DNA of 64,000 bases from Paraburkholderia lacunae (lineage in GTDB: Bacteria; Pseudomonadota; Gammaproteobacteria; Burkholderiales; Burkholderiaceae), in the NCBI RefSeq assembly GCF_003353175.1, contig NZ_QHKS01000032.1, forward strand, positions 1 through 64,000. The letters are read 5' to 3'. The translations under genes were made by a program, and so were the position numbers. The notes under the pieces were generated by a model, which was not told the DNA's origin, did not search any database, and was given only the letters and a program-made list of their open reading frames with translations. This document shows positions 1 through 8,773 of this stretch, piece by piece (position 1 is the first letter of the stretch; every line of letters starts with the position of its first letter).

Positions 1-397
1 ATCACCGAAGGCTTCAGCCATTTCGTTGCCTCCATAGCTGCTCCGGTTGCTTCCGGCTGGAGCGGTTGCCGGGCGGGACTTACACCCGCTGGAAAGCGCC
101 ACCTTTTCACGGCGCACACCCAACTCAGCCACTGGACGAGGCGTCACATCAATGGCGGCTTCCAATATACAACGGTGATCTGCACGTTCCCAACGGCCGG
201 CATGTCCGAGGCCTTATCCGCCTTTCGGTGCATCGACCTCCACGGCCCAACCCGGTCTCCGGCCCCCGGGGTAAATTGTCACGGCTGCCTGTTATGGCTC
301 GAGCCATTCACTCCAGCGTTGTCGCCGCTCCCATGGCGCGAGCAGGGTTCCGCCTGTCGTTGCCTCCTCCCCTGCGAGACAACGCTGCCTCTTGCAC
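1..397 (-). ncRNA. Probable 5' portion of a group II intron (continues off the left edge)
   Basis: No convincing protein is encoded here on either strand. Read on the minus strand, the segment starts (complement of 397) with GTGCAAGAGG, close to the GUGYG start of group II introns. It begins only a few bases after the stop codon of the DUF4242 gene. It is rich in short GC hairpins and contains the run GGGTGTAAGTCCCGCCCGG, of a kind I associate with domain I of bacterial group II introns. Near the edge a minus-strand ATG (about position 26), preceded by GGAGCAGCT, opens a frame starting MEATKWLKPSV that could be the intron maturase. The family call is from memory of such sequences and is not proven. 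Another structured multicopy element is possible. Confidence 0.4.
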
Positions 398-405
398 TCA
401 GTCTT

Positions 406-663
406 CTAGTTGAACATTTCCGGCCGCAAGTCACTCACCTCGATGATCACATCAGCCGGCAGTTTCGCCCGGCGTGCGGCAGTGCGGATGGCTTCAGCAT
501 TGGGCGCCTCGTACAGGCAGTAAGTCTTCTTCTTATCCGCGCTGAGAAATGAAAAGAGCCATTCGACGCCCTCCTCGTCGTTGATCCGCTTCACAGCGTC
601 CGCACTTTCTCTGGTGACCTCTAGCTGTTCTGCAAAGCTTCGTTCAATCATAAAACGTGGCAT
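406..663 (-). CDS. DUF4242 domain-containing small protein
   Basis: An 85-aa soluble protein of the DUF4242 family. These are small ferredoxin-fold-like proteins, and some relatives are annotated as nickel-binding. The family pattern is visible: an N-terminal MPRFMIER strand, a central WLFSFLSADKKKTYCLYEAPN block and a C-terminal VIIEVSDLRPEMF. The start is supported by AGGAG six bases upstream of the ATG. It has no signal peptide, so it is cytoplasmic. It stands alone, between the large cyclase/AAA gene (same strand, upstream) and the putative group II intron directly after its stop codon. The biochemical role is unknown. Confidence 0.8.
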   Translation of the reverse strand: MPRFMIERSFAEQLEVTRESADAVKRINDEEGVEWLFSFLSADKKKTYCLYEAPNAEAIRTAARRAKLPADVIIEVSDLRPEMFN

Positions 664-723
664 GAGATTCTCCTGAGAGTGATGGCCGCATCGCCGCAGT
701 TCGAACTGTGCGATAGGCGTGCA

Positions 724-3700
724 CTAGTTTCCGAGCGCTGTGTTCGCACACACGCCAGCGATGCGCTCGACGAGAGCAAACATCTTCAGTTCCTTCGCAG
801 CGGCGGCCGCATCGGCGAGCAAGGCCTTTGCCTGTGCCCTATCTCCTACACCATTGCGCGCTGCCAGCATTCGCGCGAATTCGTACCGGCCATGCGCGAG
901 CCAGGGCCACGCTCGCAAGCGCTCGTCCATGCGTAGCCCGTATTCGAAATGCTCTTCGGCGGCAGACCAATCGCCCAGTGCATGGGCGAGCATGCCGAGA
1001 TACCGTGCCGCGGATCCGCAGCACAGCGTAAAGACAGGAACGGTGACGACCTGATCCCGGAACGGCAGGAGAAAGGTATAAACCTGTTCGGCGCGCTCGA
1101 CCTCTCGGAGCCGCGCAGCAACTTCCGCCAGATACGTCAAGGTCACGAGCCGCTTGCTGTCGAGAGGGATGCTGGAATCCGATTCTGTGAGCCGGTCGAG
1201 ATTGTCGCGGGCCTGCGCTTCCAGGCCGAGATCGCTGCAGATCAACATGAGCCCGGGCCGCCACGCTGCGTTTTCGGAATGCTCGTCGACGAACCGCTCG
1301 AAGAGCGGCGCTACCTCGGCGAGCCGTCCTTGTTCGCGGCGTATCGTGAACATCTGCATGCCGTACACGCCCGTTGCGAGTGTCGCGCCGACGGTCTGCG
1401 CCATCTGGAACGACTCTCGCGCCTTGTTTTCCGCCACGGCGAAGTCCCCGACGAGTACGGCGCGCATCGCCTGCGCACCCTTGACGCACCACTTGTCGAC
1501 GAAGTGCTGTCCACTGGTGGCAATTTCCCGATACCTTTCCAGGGCACTCTCGAAGCGTTCTACGTCGCCGATCTCCAGGTAGCCGGCAAGACATCGAGCG
1601 CATGCGTGACCTATGGTGTCCGCATCACCGAGATCTTCCGCGATCTGGCGCAGCTCCTGCAACACGCATTGGCGCTCCGCAAACTTGTCCGCAGGCAAAG
1701 GACGGGCCCCGACATGCATCATCTCGCACACCAATGCGTCGAATAAGCTCGGCAGGTCGTTCAGGCGTCTGGCGAGGGTGACAGCCTCCAATGCCAATTC
1801 GCCAGTTTGCTCACGCGCACCGGTCATGTGAACGGTGCGGACCAGTCGACTCAACAGGCGACAACGCTCGATCGACTCCTCGGTTCCGATCAAGGCGAGC
1901 GCCTCTTTGAGCAAGGAAAGCGATGCTTTGCCGGAGCCTTCGAGGAACGTTTCCGCGGTGTCGAATCCCAAGGCCGCCTGCACAAGAAACGACGGAAGCT
2001 TCTGTTCGCGGGCAATCTGCGCCGCCTGGTGGAAGGTCGCTTTCGCTTCGAGACGGCCCAATCGGAGCTCCGCTCCGCCTCTTGTCAGCAGCAAAGGCAG
2101 CAGGTGCGCGGCCCTATCCTGATCACCGTAGGAGCATCGATCGAGCAATTCAAGCCCGCGCTGTGCATGTTGGATAGCCTCCTCGTAGGCCGCGCCCGAA
2201 AGTGCCCGTTCTCCGGCACGCTGCCAGTAGCTGACTGCGCGAACCGGCAGGTCTGCCGCAGTGAAGTTCTGAGCGATCAGTTCAGGTTGCCGCTCGGCTA
2301 TTTCCGGATAATGGTCCTCCAGCGCAACCGCGATCAGCGCATGGTATTGGCGACGGCGCGCAAGCAACAGGGATTGGTACGCGATCTCCTGGACCAACGC
2401 GTGCCGAAACAGATACGTGTCTCCCTCCGCTGGCGTACCGGAAGCGGGCACGATGATTTCCGCCGCGACAAGGCAGTCAAGCGTGTCCCGCAGTTCATTC
2501 TCTGGCTTCGATGCAATCAGGCCAAGCAGCTTCCTGCCGAACTCCCGCCCCACTGTGGCCGCCATCTGGGCGGTTTCCTTGACGGTCGGCTCCAGCCGGT
2601 CGAGCCGCGATAGCAGGGAGCCCTGCAGCGTGTCCGGAATCGCAATGGTCTGCGGCGTTCTTTTCAACTCATAGCTGATGCCAGCATCCTGCAACCAGTC
2701 GCCCTGCAGGACGGTCTTCGTCAGCTCCTCGACGAAAAGCGGCACGCCGTCCGTTTTTGAGACGATCTGATCGAGTACGGGACCCGGAAGCCGCTTTCCA
2801 TCCGTCAGCCGTTCGATCATCGCGATGCAATCGCGGCGCGAGAGCCGATCGAGATTGATTTGTACGAGATGAGGGTAAGCCCATCCTGGTTCGAACTCGG
2901 GCCGCGCCGTGAGCAGTACAAGCAGCGGGGCGGCCACCAGGCGCTCGAGCACTAGCCGGACGAGCTCCTGTGAAGACGGATCGATCCAGTGCGCGTCCTC
3001 GACAACGACGAGCACCGGTTGGACTCGGGTCGACTTTTCGACGATAGCGACGAGCACGTCCAGCGTCCGTCGTTTGAAGGAAGGAGATGAGACGTCGGTC
3101 GCCTGATGGCGCGCGGCCGCCGGAATTCCCAGCAAGGTTGTGAGTACGAGAACCGTTTCGTCGACATCGACGCCTAGTCTTGCGATTCCAGCCTCCAGCA
3201 GTTCAAGATCCGAAGCGCGGGGCAGGTCGAGTCCGAGCTCAAAGACGCGCCGTAGCCAGCGCAACACCGGCCAAAAAGGGCTGTTGCGATAGTACGGGGA
3301 ACCGTGGAGCGAAATGACCGCATGGGTGTCTCCACTGATGCTGTCGCCGAATGCTCGCAGCAAGCGGGATTTTCCGATTCCCGGCTCGCCGATCAGCATC
3401 ACGCAGCGCATCTCGCCATCGACGCTCTGCTTCCAGCGCTGCCGGATCATGTCGAGTTCCGCGGCCCGTCCGATGAGCGGCGTCATGCCGTGGCCCGCCG
3501 TGACTTCGAAGCGGTCGATCGCATCCAGTTGCGCGAGCACGCGCTGGACCTGAACCGGACCGGAAACCCCTTTCAGTTCTTGCCTACCGAGGTTTTCGAG
3601 CAGGAACGATCCTTCGATCAGGCGTTGCGTGGCCGGGCCCACGACTACCGCGTCGGGCGGTGCGAGTGCCTGCAGCCTTGCCGCGATGATTGGCGCCTCT

Positions 3701-4347
3701 CCGACAATCGCCTGGCGATCCAGTGAAGATCCAGCGCCAATCGCGCCGGCGACGACCAGTCCCGTCTCGATCCCGATACGTACCTGTAGTCGTACGCCGT
3801 GCTCAACCTCGATGCGATTGTTGGCCTCGCGAAGCGCCGAAACGACGGCGAGCGCGGAAAGTACCGCGCGCACGGCATCGTCTTCGTGTGCATTCGGGTA
3901 GCCGAAATAAACGAGCAGTCCGTCACCGAGGTAAAGCGCGATGTGACCTTCATGAGCTTCGATCGCCCTTGCGCAGACTTGATGGTAGAGCCCCAGCAGG
4001 CGTCGCATGTCCTCGGGATCGAATCGTTCCGCGAGCCCCGTCGAATCAACAAGGTCGACAAACATCACAGTGAGCTGCCGCCTCTCGGCCTCGACGGCTA
4101 CGGACGCAGATGACGAGGGTCGTTCTCTTCGTTCCCCCGCGCGTTCGAGCGATCGCGCGTGAGCTTCGGCCAGTGCCGCAAGTCCTTTCGCGAGCCGCTT
4201 GCGGTCACCGAGCGTCAGGCCGAGCTCCTTCAGCTCATGATCGGAAAGATCGCCGAGGACATCCCAGTCGATCCCTTCCGCGGCGAACTTCGCAGCGTGC
4301 TCACCGAGGCCGATCTGCACCAGCCATGTCGTCAGATCGTCGGTCAT
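724..4347 (-). CDS. SAM domain / class III adenylate-guanylate cyclase / AAA ATPase / TPR signalling protein
   Basis: A 1,207-aa multidomain cytoplasmic protein. Residues 1-60 form a SAM domain (LVQIGLGEHAAKFAAEGID). Residues 90-270 form a class III nucleotide cyclase domain with the two metal-binding aspartates in VMFVDLVDST (D98) and YLGDGLLVYF (D142). From about residue 290 an AAA/STAND-type ATPase follows, with Walker A GEPGIGKSR (320-328) and Walker B VLVVVEDAHW (445-454). The C-terminal half (about 650-1,200) is an all-helical TPR-like region. This matches the adenylate/guanylate cyclase domain-containing ATPases common in Burkholderiales, which probably make cyclic nucleotide in response to a ligand sensed by the TPR part. 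The cyclase metal ligands look intact. The signal and product (cAMP or cGMP) cannot be read from sequence. Confidence 0.88.
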   Translation of the reverse strand: MTDDLTTWLVQIGLGEHAAKFAAEGIDWDVLGDLSDHELKELGLTLGDRKRLAKGLAALAEAHARSLERAGERRERPSSSASVAVEAERRQLTVMFVDLVDSTGLAERFDPEDMRRLLGLYHQVCARAIEAHEGHIALYLGDGLLVYFGYPNAHEDDAVRAVLSALAVVSALREANNRIEVEHGVRLQVRIGIETGLVVAGAIGAGSSLDRQAIVGEAPIIAARLQALAPPDAVVVGPATQRLIEGSFLLENLGRQELKGVSGPVQVQRVLAQLDAIDRFEVTAGHGMTPLIGRAAELDMIRQRWKQSVDGEMRCVMLIGEPGIGKSRLLRAFGDSISGDTHAVISLHGSPYYRNSPFWPVLRWLRRVFELGLDLPRASDLELLEAGIARLGVDVDETVLVLTTLLGIPAAARHQATDVSSPSFKRRTLDVLVAIVEKSTRVQPVLVVVEDAHWIDPSSQELVRLVLERLVAAPLLVLLTARPEFEPGWAYPHLVQINLDRLSRRDCIAMIERLTDGKRLPGPVLDQIVSKTDGVPLFVEELTKTVLQGDWLQDAGISYELKRTPQTIAIPDTLQGSLLSRLDRLEPTVKETAQMAATVGREFGRKLLGLIASKPENELRDTLDCLVAAEIIVPASGTPAEGDTYLFRHALVQEIAYQSLLLARRRQYHALIAVALEDHYPEIAERQPELIAQNFTAADLPVRAVSYWQRAGERALSGAAYEEAIQHAQRGLELLDRCSYGDQDRAAHLLPLLLTRGGAELRLGRLEAKATFHQAAQIAREQKLPSFLVQAALGFDTAETFLEGSGKASLSLLKEALALIGTEESIERCRLLSRLVRTVHMTGAREQTGELALEAVTLARRLNDLPSLFDALVCEMMHVGARPLPADKFAERQCVLQELRQIAEDLGDADTIGHACARCLAGYLEIGDVERFESALERYREIATSGQHFVDKWCVKGAQAMRAVLVGDFAVAENKARESFQMAQTVGATLATGVYGMQMFTIRREQGRLAEVAPLFERFVDEHSENAAWRPGLMLICSDLGLEAQARDNLDRLTESDSSIPLDSKRLVTLTYLAEVAARLREVERAEQVYTFLLPFRDQVVTVPVFTLCCGSAARYLGMLAHALGDWSAAEEHFEYGLRMDERLRAWPWLAHGRYEFARMLAARNGVGDRAQAKALLADAAAAAKELKMFALVERIAGVCANTALGN

Positions 4348-4661
4348 CGCTGGATCTCTGGCATGCCATTTAGCCTATGATCGGCGCGGGAACCCAACTT
4401 GTCCATGCGCCTTCGCACGCGTTCCAACGATTGCTTGATAAAGCGCCGTACATGGCAGGCGCGTGCGTCGGTATCGCTTAAGTAAGAGCACCGAACATTG
4501 CACTGTGTGGTGCGCGTCTCACACAAATCACGCGCATTCACACTCGCATGCGCTGGTGAGCGCGAAGCCTCACCACAGCCAGCACATTGCCATCAGGCAT
4601 TCGACTTGATGAAACACAGAGGGCGCCCGCGGGCGCCCTCGTTGGTCCATCTTCCTTCTCG
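4348..4661. other. Gene-poor interval
   Basis: No protein-coding frame with a credible start and family signature was found. The short frames on both strands mirror the GC-rich codon pattern and lack ribosome-binding sites. The stretch should hold the promoter of the cyclase/AAA gene (minus strand) on its left side and the palindrome at 4619-4640 on its right. Nothing else was recognised. Confidence 0.5.
4619..4640 (-). terminator. Perfect 22-bp palindrome after the small lipoprotein gene
   Basis: Positions 4619-4640 are a perfect self-complementary 22-mer (GAGGGCGCCCG and its reverse complement), able to form a very stable GC hairpin 21 bases after the stop of the 55-aa lipoprotein gene. 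On the minus strand it is followed by CTGTGTTTC, which is only weakly T-rich. It therefore acts as a terminator or 3' stabiliser by position rather than by a classic T-run. Confidence 0.55.
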
Positions 4662-4829
4662 TCAGCAATTCCCCTTTTTCGCCTGTCCCGGCGGACAGAA
4701 GCCGTTGCCCGGACCACCTTGTGGCCCGCCTTGCGGCACGACAACCACGCCCGGCGAATCAGGCACATACAGCGCACAGCCACTCAACAGGGCGGCACCT
4801 TTCATCAGAAGACAGAAAATTTTTTTCAC
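4662..4829 (-). CDS. Small predicted lipoprotein (55 aa, GTG start)
   Basis: A short gene that starts with GTG. The product begins (M/V)KKIFCLLMKGAALLSGC, a typical lipoprotein signal peptide with lipobox LLSGC (Cys18). It continues with a Pro/Gly/Gln-rich stretch (VVVVPQGGPQGG) and ends FCPPGQAKKGNC, with two more cysteines that could form a disulphide. GGAG lies six bases before the GTG. The gene follows the DUF4382 lipoprotein by about 50 bp on the same strand and is followed by a perfect palindrome, so the two may be co-transcribed. The product is probably anchored in the outer membrane or periplasm. The function is unknown, and the short mature part offers no enzymatic motif. Confidence 0.7.
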   Translation of the reverse strand: MKKIFCLLMKGAALLSGCALYVPDSPGVVVVPQGGPQGGPGNGFCPPGQAKKGNC

Positions 4830-4842
4830 GGGGTTCTCCGAG

Positions 4843-4860
4843 GAAGGGCTTGCGCCCTTC
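4843..4860 (-). terminator. Intercistronic hairpin
   Basis: GAAGGGC-TTGC-GCCCTTC is a perfect 7-bp stem with a 4-base loop. It lies between the stop of the DUF4382 gene (4880) and the start of the small lipoprotein gene (4829). There is no T-run, so it may be a weak terminator, an attenuator or an mRNA-stability element. Confidence 0.4.
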
Positions 4861-4879
4861 CTTCATCGCGTGATGATCG

Positions 4880-6046
4880 TTAGAAACTGAAGTTGACGTT
4901 GGCCTGATCGCTTGCCGACACGTTGACTGCGGACGACTGGGTCGCCCCGCTCACGCTATCGGCCTCTGCGGTGTACTGTCCGGCGGCACTTGCGGCCGGG
5001 GCCAGCGCGACCGGCAGGCTTCCCGTGTAGGTGCCGGTCAGTGGCGCAGCCGCAGGCAGGTTCAGCGCGTAGTTGCCGGTATCCAGATTGGCGTTCGCGC
5101 TGGTGATTTCATAGTTAAGGCCGCTAATCGATTGTAGCGCCCGGACGATGGCCTGCGCGCTGACCGGCAGAACTGTCCCGCTTGCGACGTGCATGACGGA
5201 TGCCGGCAGCACGATCGGTGCCGACGACGTGGCCACGACCGTCGATGTATTCACAACGACCGGCACGGAGCGCACGACACCCGTTGCAACGTTATTCTGC
5301 ACGATGACGACATCATAGTTGCCATTGGTTGAACTCTGCTCGAGCGGCGTTAGCACGAACTGTCCGTTGCTGTCGGCGACGGTGCCCTTGATAATGTGGC
5401 CGTTCTGCTCAGCATAGACAGCGGCCCCCGCTTCGGCCGGGGCAACGTAGCCGGAGATCGTGCCGCTCACGACCGTCGGTGTCGCGGTCACAACCGGCTT
5501 CAGACTGTACGAGCCGTTACCTTTCTGGACGATCGATTTGCACGCATTGAAGTCGAGTACGAGATCGACCAGCGTGTTGGGTTGAACCGTGAACGGCCGG
5601 ATGATCTTGTAACCGCTTTGCGTGGCGCTTGGCGCGTCGAGCGACTGCTCGCTGCCGCCGGTCGGAACAATCGAATTTGCCAGCGTGTTGCCTTGATTCT
5701 GCGCGAGCACCAGTCGAACCTGCTGATACTGGCCGGCGGGCAATGCGGTTTGTCCAAGGTCGGCCAGCACGCCGTTGGTCAGCGACAGCAGGTCGATTTT
5801 CTGCGGGCTCGCCAATGCCACGTCAGTCCAACCGCCGTCAGTGTCACCGGCCTGCGCATTCGCGTTGACGCGAACCTTGCTGACCGTCACATATACATGA
5901 TCGAAACCGCATGACGGGGAGTCTGTCATCTGGACATGAAGCGTGCCCGTGGCGGTGCTGCCGCCATCGCCACCTCCGCCTCCACATCCGGCAAACGCGA
6001 ATGGGAACGCCAGCACGCACGTCAGTGTTTTGAGTGTCGCCTTCAT
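4880..6046 (-). CDS. DUF4382 domain-containing lipoprotein
   Basis: A 388-aa exported lipoprotein. The chosen ATG (MKATLKTLTCVLAFPFAFAGC) has a GGAGGATTCCCG ribosome-binding site and gives a clean lipoprotein signal with lipobox FAGC (Cys21). A 24-aa longer frame upstream would spoil the signal. After a Gly-rich linker, residues about 35-180 match DUF4382 (GTLHVQMTDSPSCGFDHVYV, and VDLVLDFNACKSIVQ near 170). The remaining half looks like beta-sandwich or carboxypeptidase-regulatory-like repeats (VSGTISGYVAPAEAGAAVYA). It is probably attached to the outer membrane. No catalytic residues are recognised. Confidence 0.8.
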   Translation of the reverse strand: MKATLKTLTCVLAFPFAFAGCGGGGGDGGSTATGTLHVQMTDSPSCGFDHVYVTVSKVRVNANAQAGDTDGGWTDVALASPQKIDLLSLTNGVLADLGQTALPAGQYQQVRLVLAQNQGNTLANSIVPTGGSEQSLDAPSATQSGYKIIRPFTVQPNTLVDLVLDFNACKSIVQKGNGSYSLKPVVTATPTVVSGTISGYVAPAEAGAAVYAEQNGHIIKGTVADSNGQFVLTPLEQSSTNGNYDVVIVQNNVATGVVRSVPVVVNTSTVVATSSAPIVLPASVMHVASGTVLPVSAQAIVRALQSISGLNYEITSANANLDTGNYALNLPAAAPLTGTYTGSLPVALAPAASAAGQYTAEADSVSGATQSSAVNVSASDQANVNFSF

Positions 6047-6329
6047 CGGGAATCCTCCTCCATTGTTGTGCGCTGAAGGATACGGAAATGCCCTGTAAGT
6101 AGATCGAGCAAATTGCAACGATCAGTAACCAAAATATTTAACATTTTCTCGCATGCTGGGAGAAACTTTGGTCGCCAGTTTGCATGTGATGCAGTGTGCA
6201 TTTCTGGGACAAAGGGCGCACGGCTTTAGCGAGGCGACTGATAACCGGCCTAATTGTTAATCTGCGGCATTTGCACTATGGTGGTAGTTGCTCTTCGTTA
6301 CATAACAAGAACGAACATTGGGGGAAAGC

Positions 6330-6578
6330 ATGGTCACGTTATTCGACCTCGAAATCGCTCATCTTGTACGGGTGATGGGCGCATCAATGATCGGGGACCT
6401 CGCGGGACCGATTCTGCCGGGCGCCTATTGGCGCGAGCGGATTTATCAGTTGCTCGATTCGCAGCACCTGACCAATGCGCAATTGCGCTCGCTGGACAGC
6501 CTGCTGCTGCAACTGGATGAACTCGAAGCCCAGGTCTCGAATAATTTTGCCCCTCGGGCGGCAGTCAGCACGGGCTAA
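6330..6578 (+). CDS. Hypothetical protein (82 aa)
   Basis: A small soluble protein whose ATG is preceded by GGGGGAAAGC. An in-frame TTG twelve bases further upstream is less likely. The sequence starts MVTLFDLEIAHLVRVMG, includes WRERIYQLLDSQHLTNAQL, and continues as a Leu/Asp-rich amphipathic helix (RSLDSLLLQLDELEAQV) that could form a coiled coil. No family is recognised. It lies upstream of the RcnB-like gene on the same strand, with about 100 bp between them. The DUF4382 gene diverges from it across 283 bp. Confidence 0.55.
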   Translation: MVTLFDLEIAHLVRVMGASMIGDLAGPILPGAYWRERIYQLLDSQHLTNAQLRSLDSLLLQLDELEAQVSNNFAPRAAVSTG

Positions 6579-6674
6579 CGGCTCTGATCCGAATGGAGAG
6601 GTGCAGCGATTCCCGGTTGTTCGTTTCAGTGCTTCCCTAAACCCGTATGCTGCGAATCTGACAGGAGATAAGTC

Positions 6675-7046
6675 ATGAAGAAATCCGGCGTACTTCTCGC
6701 GTCGCTGACGGTCACGGGTATGCTGGCATCGTCACTCGCTATCGCGCAACCGCCGCACGACAACCCGGGTAAAGGCAATCACGGTCAAGGATCAAAGGAG
6801 CACGGTCCGAAACAGGTTCCGCCGGGACACGACCCCGAGGGACCAGGCAACTCGGCGAACGCGCCCGGCCACTGGCGCAAAGGTGATCGCCTGCCTCCCG
6901 AATACCGCGATCGACAGTATGTGATCGATGACTGGCGCGCCTACCGGCTTGCTCCGCCTCCGCGCGGCTATTCCTGGGTCGGCGTCGGCGGCGACTATTT
7001 GATGGTGCAGATCTCTTCTGGGCTGATCCTGCGAGTTGGGCCGTAA
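6675..7046 (+). CDS. RcnB-family periplasmic protein
   Basis: A 123-aa exported protein. Residues 1-24 form a signal peptide (MKKSGVLLASLTVTGMLASS, cleavage after AIA). The mature N-terminus is a low-complexity Gly/His/Pro-rich segment (about 25-70: NHGQGSKEHGPKQVPPGHDP). The last 55 residues match the RcnB domain (QYVIDDWRAYRLAPPPRGY, then LMVQISSGLILRV). RcnB proteins are small periplasmic proteins linked in E. coli to nickel and cobalt export, but many paralogues exist and metal specificity cannot be inferred. AGGAGATAAGTC precedes the ATG. No rcnA exporter lies nearby. Confidence 0.8.
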   Translation: MKKSGVLLASLTVTGMLASSLAIAQPPHDNPGKGNHGQGSKEHGPKQVPPGHDPEGPGNSANAPGHWRKGDRLPPEYRDRQYVIDDWRAYRLAPPPRGYSWVGVGGDYLMVQISSGLILRVGP

Positions 7047-7238
7047 TCCAGAATATTTGACAGTTGCATCTGTGCCGGTCATGGCGCACTGCGAGCACGG
7101 CGATGAACGTCAGAAGGTGGCCCGCGCTCTGCCGAACGGAGATGTCGCTACTCGACCAACTCAGTCACTCACACCCGTGCGTCGAAGGTCAGCTTCTCAG
7201 CCGGCTCCCGTCATTCATGCGTAAGCGCTCAAGCTACC

Positions 7239-7643
7239 TCATAGCATTGCCGTCGCTTCGATCTCAATCTTGAAGCCGAAGTGGAGCGGACCGGTCGGCA
7301 CGATCGCGCGTGCCGGCCGCGCATCGCCTGCCCAGCCCGCGTAGATCTCGTTGAAACTTCGCCAATGCTCGATATCGGCGAGATAGACGCGAACCTGCAC
7401 TAGTTGCGCGATGCTGCTGCCCGCACCTTCCAGCGCCACCTCGAGATTCGCCAGCACCTGCCCGGCTTGCACCTCGAACGACGCGTCCGTCAGCTTTCGG
7501 CCCTGCGCGTCGATCGGCAACTGGCCTGACACGAACACCAGCCCGTTTGCGATCGCCACGTGACTATAGTGGCCTCCCGGCGTCGCGAGGCTCGCCGGGT
7601 TGTCCATGCGCGGCAACCGCGCGCTCGATTCGTCACCAGCCAT
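7239..7643 (-). CDS. RidA/YjgF/YER057c-family enamine/imine deaminase
   Basis: A 134-aa RidA-family protein. Visible signature blocks are HYSHVAIANGLVFVSGQLP, GQVLANLEVALEGAG, VQVRVYLADIEHW, and near the C-terminus RPARAIVPTGPLHFGFKIEIEA, which holds the family Arg that contacts the substrate carboxylate. RidA proteins hydrolyse reactive enamine/imine intermediates released by PLP enzymes. The gene start (MAGDESSARL) overlaps the end of the preceding PLP-enzyme gene by 11 bp, so translation is probably coupled. Clearing 2-aminoacrylate-like intermediates of that enzyme is a natural role here, inferred from context. Confidence 0.85.
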   Translation of the reverse strand: MAGDESSARLPRMDNPASLATPGGHYSHVAIANGLVFVSGQLPIDAQGRKLTDASFEVQAGQVLANLEVALEGAGSSIAQLVQVRVYLADIEHWRSFNEIYAGWAGDARPARAIVPTGPLHFGFKIEIEATAML

Positions 7644-8769
7644 GAAAGCGGCTCCATACGGTAGTTTCGCCATCTGCGGATAGCGCGTGATACTCCGGGA
7701 ACTGCGCACCCGTCGCACAGGCATGATTGGGCAGGATGCGCAGCTTCGTTCCGATCGGAAAGCGCGCCGCCAAGCTCTTTCCCTGCTGCGTCCCATGCGC
7801 CGGCGACAGGATGCCGTGCTCCTGGTTCGCGCTGCTCAATACCCAGTCGGTCAAAGGCGTGCCATCGAGCGTACATGGCAGGCCATATCCGAAATCTCGC
7901 GTCTGTTTCGACGTTCCGCGATCGCGGCTCATCGCCATCCAGCCCGCATCCAGAATCAACCAGTCTTTCTCCGGCTGATGACCGATGACTGTCGTGAGCA
8001 CGCTCAAAGCGATGTCATCGGTCGAGCATATGCCGATGTTATGCATCACGAGATCGAAAAAGACATAGACGCCTGCGCGCACCTCGGACACGCCATCGAG
8101 TTTCTCGGCGGACAACGCCGTGGGCGTCGAACCGACGCTCACGGCGTCACAAGGAAAACCCGCTTCACGCAGGCGTTGTGCGGCGCGAACGCAACCCGAG
8201 CGCTCTTGCTCGGCGAGCGCGGATAGCGCGTCAGGCGTATGAAGGTCGTAGCTGGACCCCGCATGCGTCATCACGCCGCCGAGCTTGACGCCACCGTCGT
8301 GCAGAATGCGCCCGACTTCCAGCAACGCATCCTGCTCCGGTGCGATCCCTGAACGATGCCCGTCCGTGTCGACCTCGATCCAGACTTCGAGCGTTTCCCT
8401 CTGCGCGGCGCAAAATTTCGCGACTTCTGCTGCTGCGGATGCGTTATCGACCACCAGCTTCAGGTCGCAGCCCTGTTGTCTCAACGCCATCGCTCTTGGC
8501 AGCTTCGACGGCGCGACACTGACCGCATAAAGAATATCGGTCACGCCAGCCGCAAAGAACGCTTCCGCTTCTTTCAGCGTCGATACCGTGATGCCGTTCG
8601 CGCCCGCCGCCAATTGCGCGCGCACCACCTCCAGGCATTTGGTCGTTTTCACGTGCGGGCGGAACCTCACGCCGAGTGCGTTCATGCGTGACTGCATGCG
8701 CGCAACATTCCTGTTCATCCGTGGGACATCGACCAAGGCTGCAGGGGTATCGAGTTCGTCGAGTTTCAT
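7633..8769 (-). CDS. DSD1-family PLP enzyme (D-threonine aldolase / D-serine dehydratase-like)
   Basis: A 378-aa fold-type III (alanine-racemase-like) PLP enzyme. The N-terminal TPAALVDVPRMNRNV and RPHVKTTK (the Schiff-base Lys is the first Lys of this motif, near residue 42) are typical of D-threonine aldolase and eukaryotic-type D-serine dehydratase. The C-terminal LRILPNHACAT supplies the metal-binding His-x-Cys pair. It would cleave or dehydrate a D-beta-hydroxy amino acid; substrate is not decidable from sequence. The start MKLDELDTPAALVD is chosen because it aligns with family N-termini; the frame extends further upstream through a broken HAD gene. It is followed by a coupled ridA-type gene. 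Confidence 0.85.
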   Translation of the reverse strand: MKLDELDTPAALVDVPRMNRNVARMQSRMNALGVRFRPHVKTTKCLEVVRAQLAAGANGITVSTLKEAEAFFAAGVTDILYAVSVAPSKLPRAMALRQQGCDLKLVVDNASAAAEVAKFCAAQRETLEVWIEVDTDGHRSGIAPEQDALLEVGRILHDGGVKLGGVMTHAGSSYDLHTPDALSALAEQERSGCVRAAQRLREAGFPCDAVSVGSTPTALSAEKLDGVSEVRAGVYVFFDLVMHNIGICSTDDIALSVLTTVIGHQPEKDWLILDAGWMAMSRDRGTSKQTRDFGYGLPCTLDGTPLTDWVLSSANQEHGILSPAHGTQQGKSLAARFPIGTKLRILPNHACATGAQFPEYHALSADGETTVWSRFHGW

Positions 8770-8773
8770 GATT

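Noticed and set aside
66..552. 115-aa and 125-aa plus-strand frames at the left edge
   Set aside because: They overlap the putative intron and the DUF4242 gene, and frames of this kind are commonly predicted over structured RNA. No protein family is recognised.
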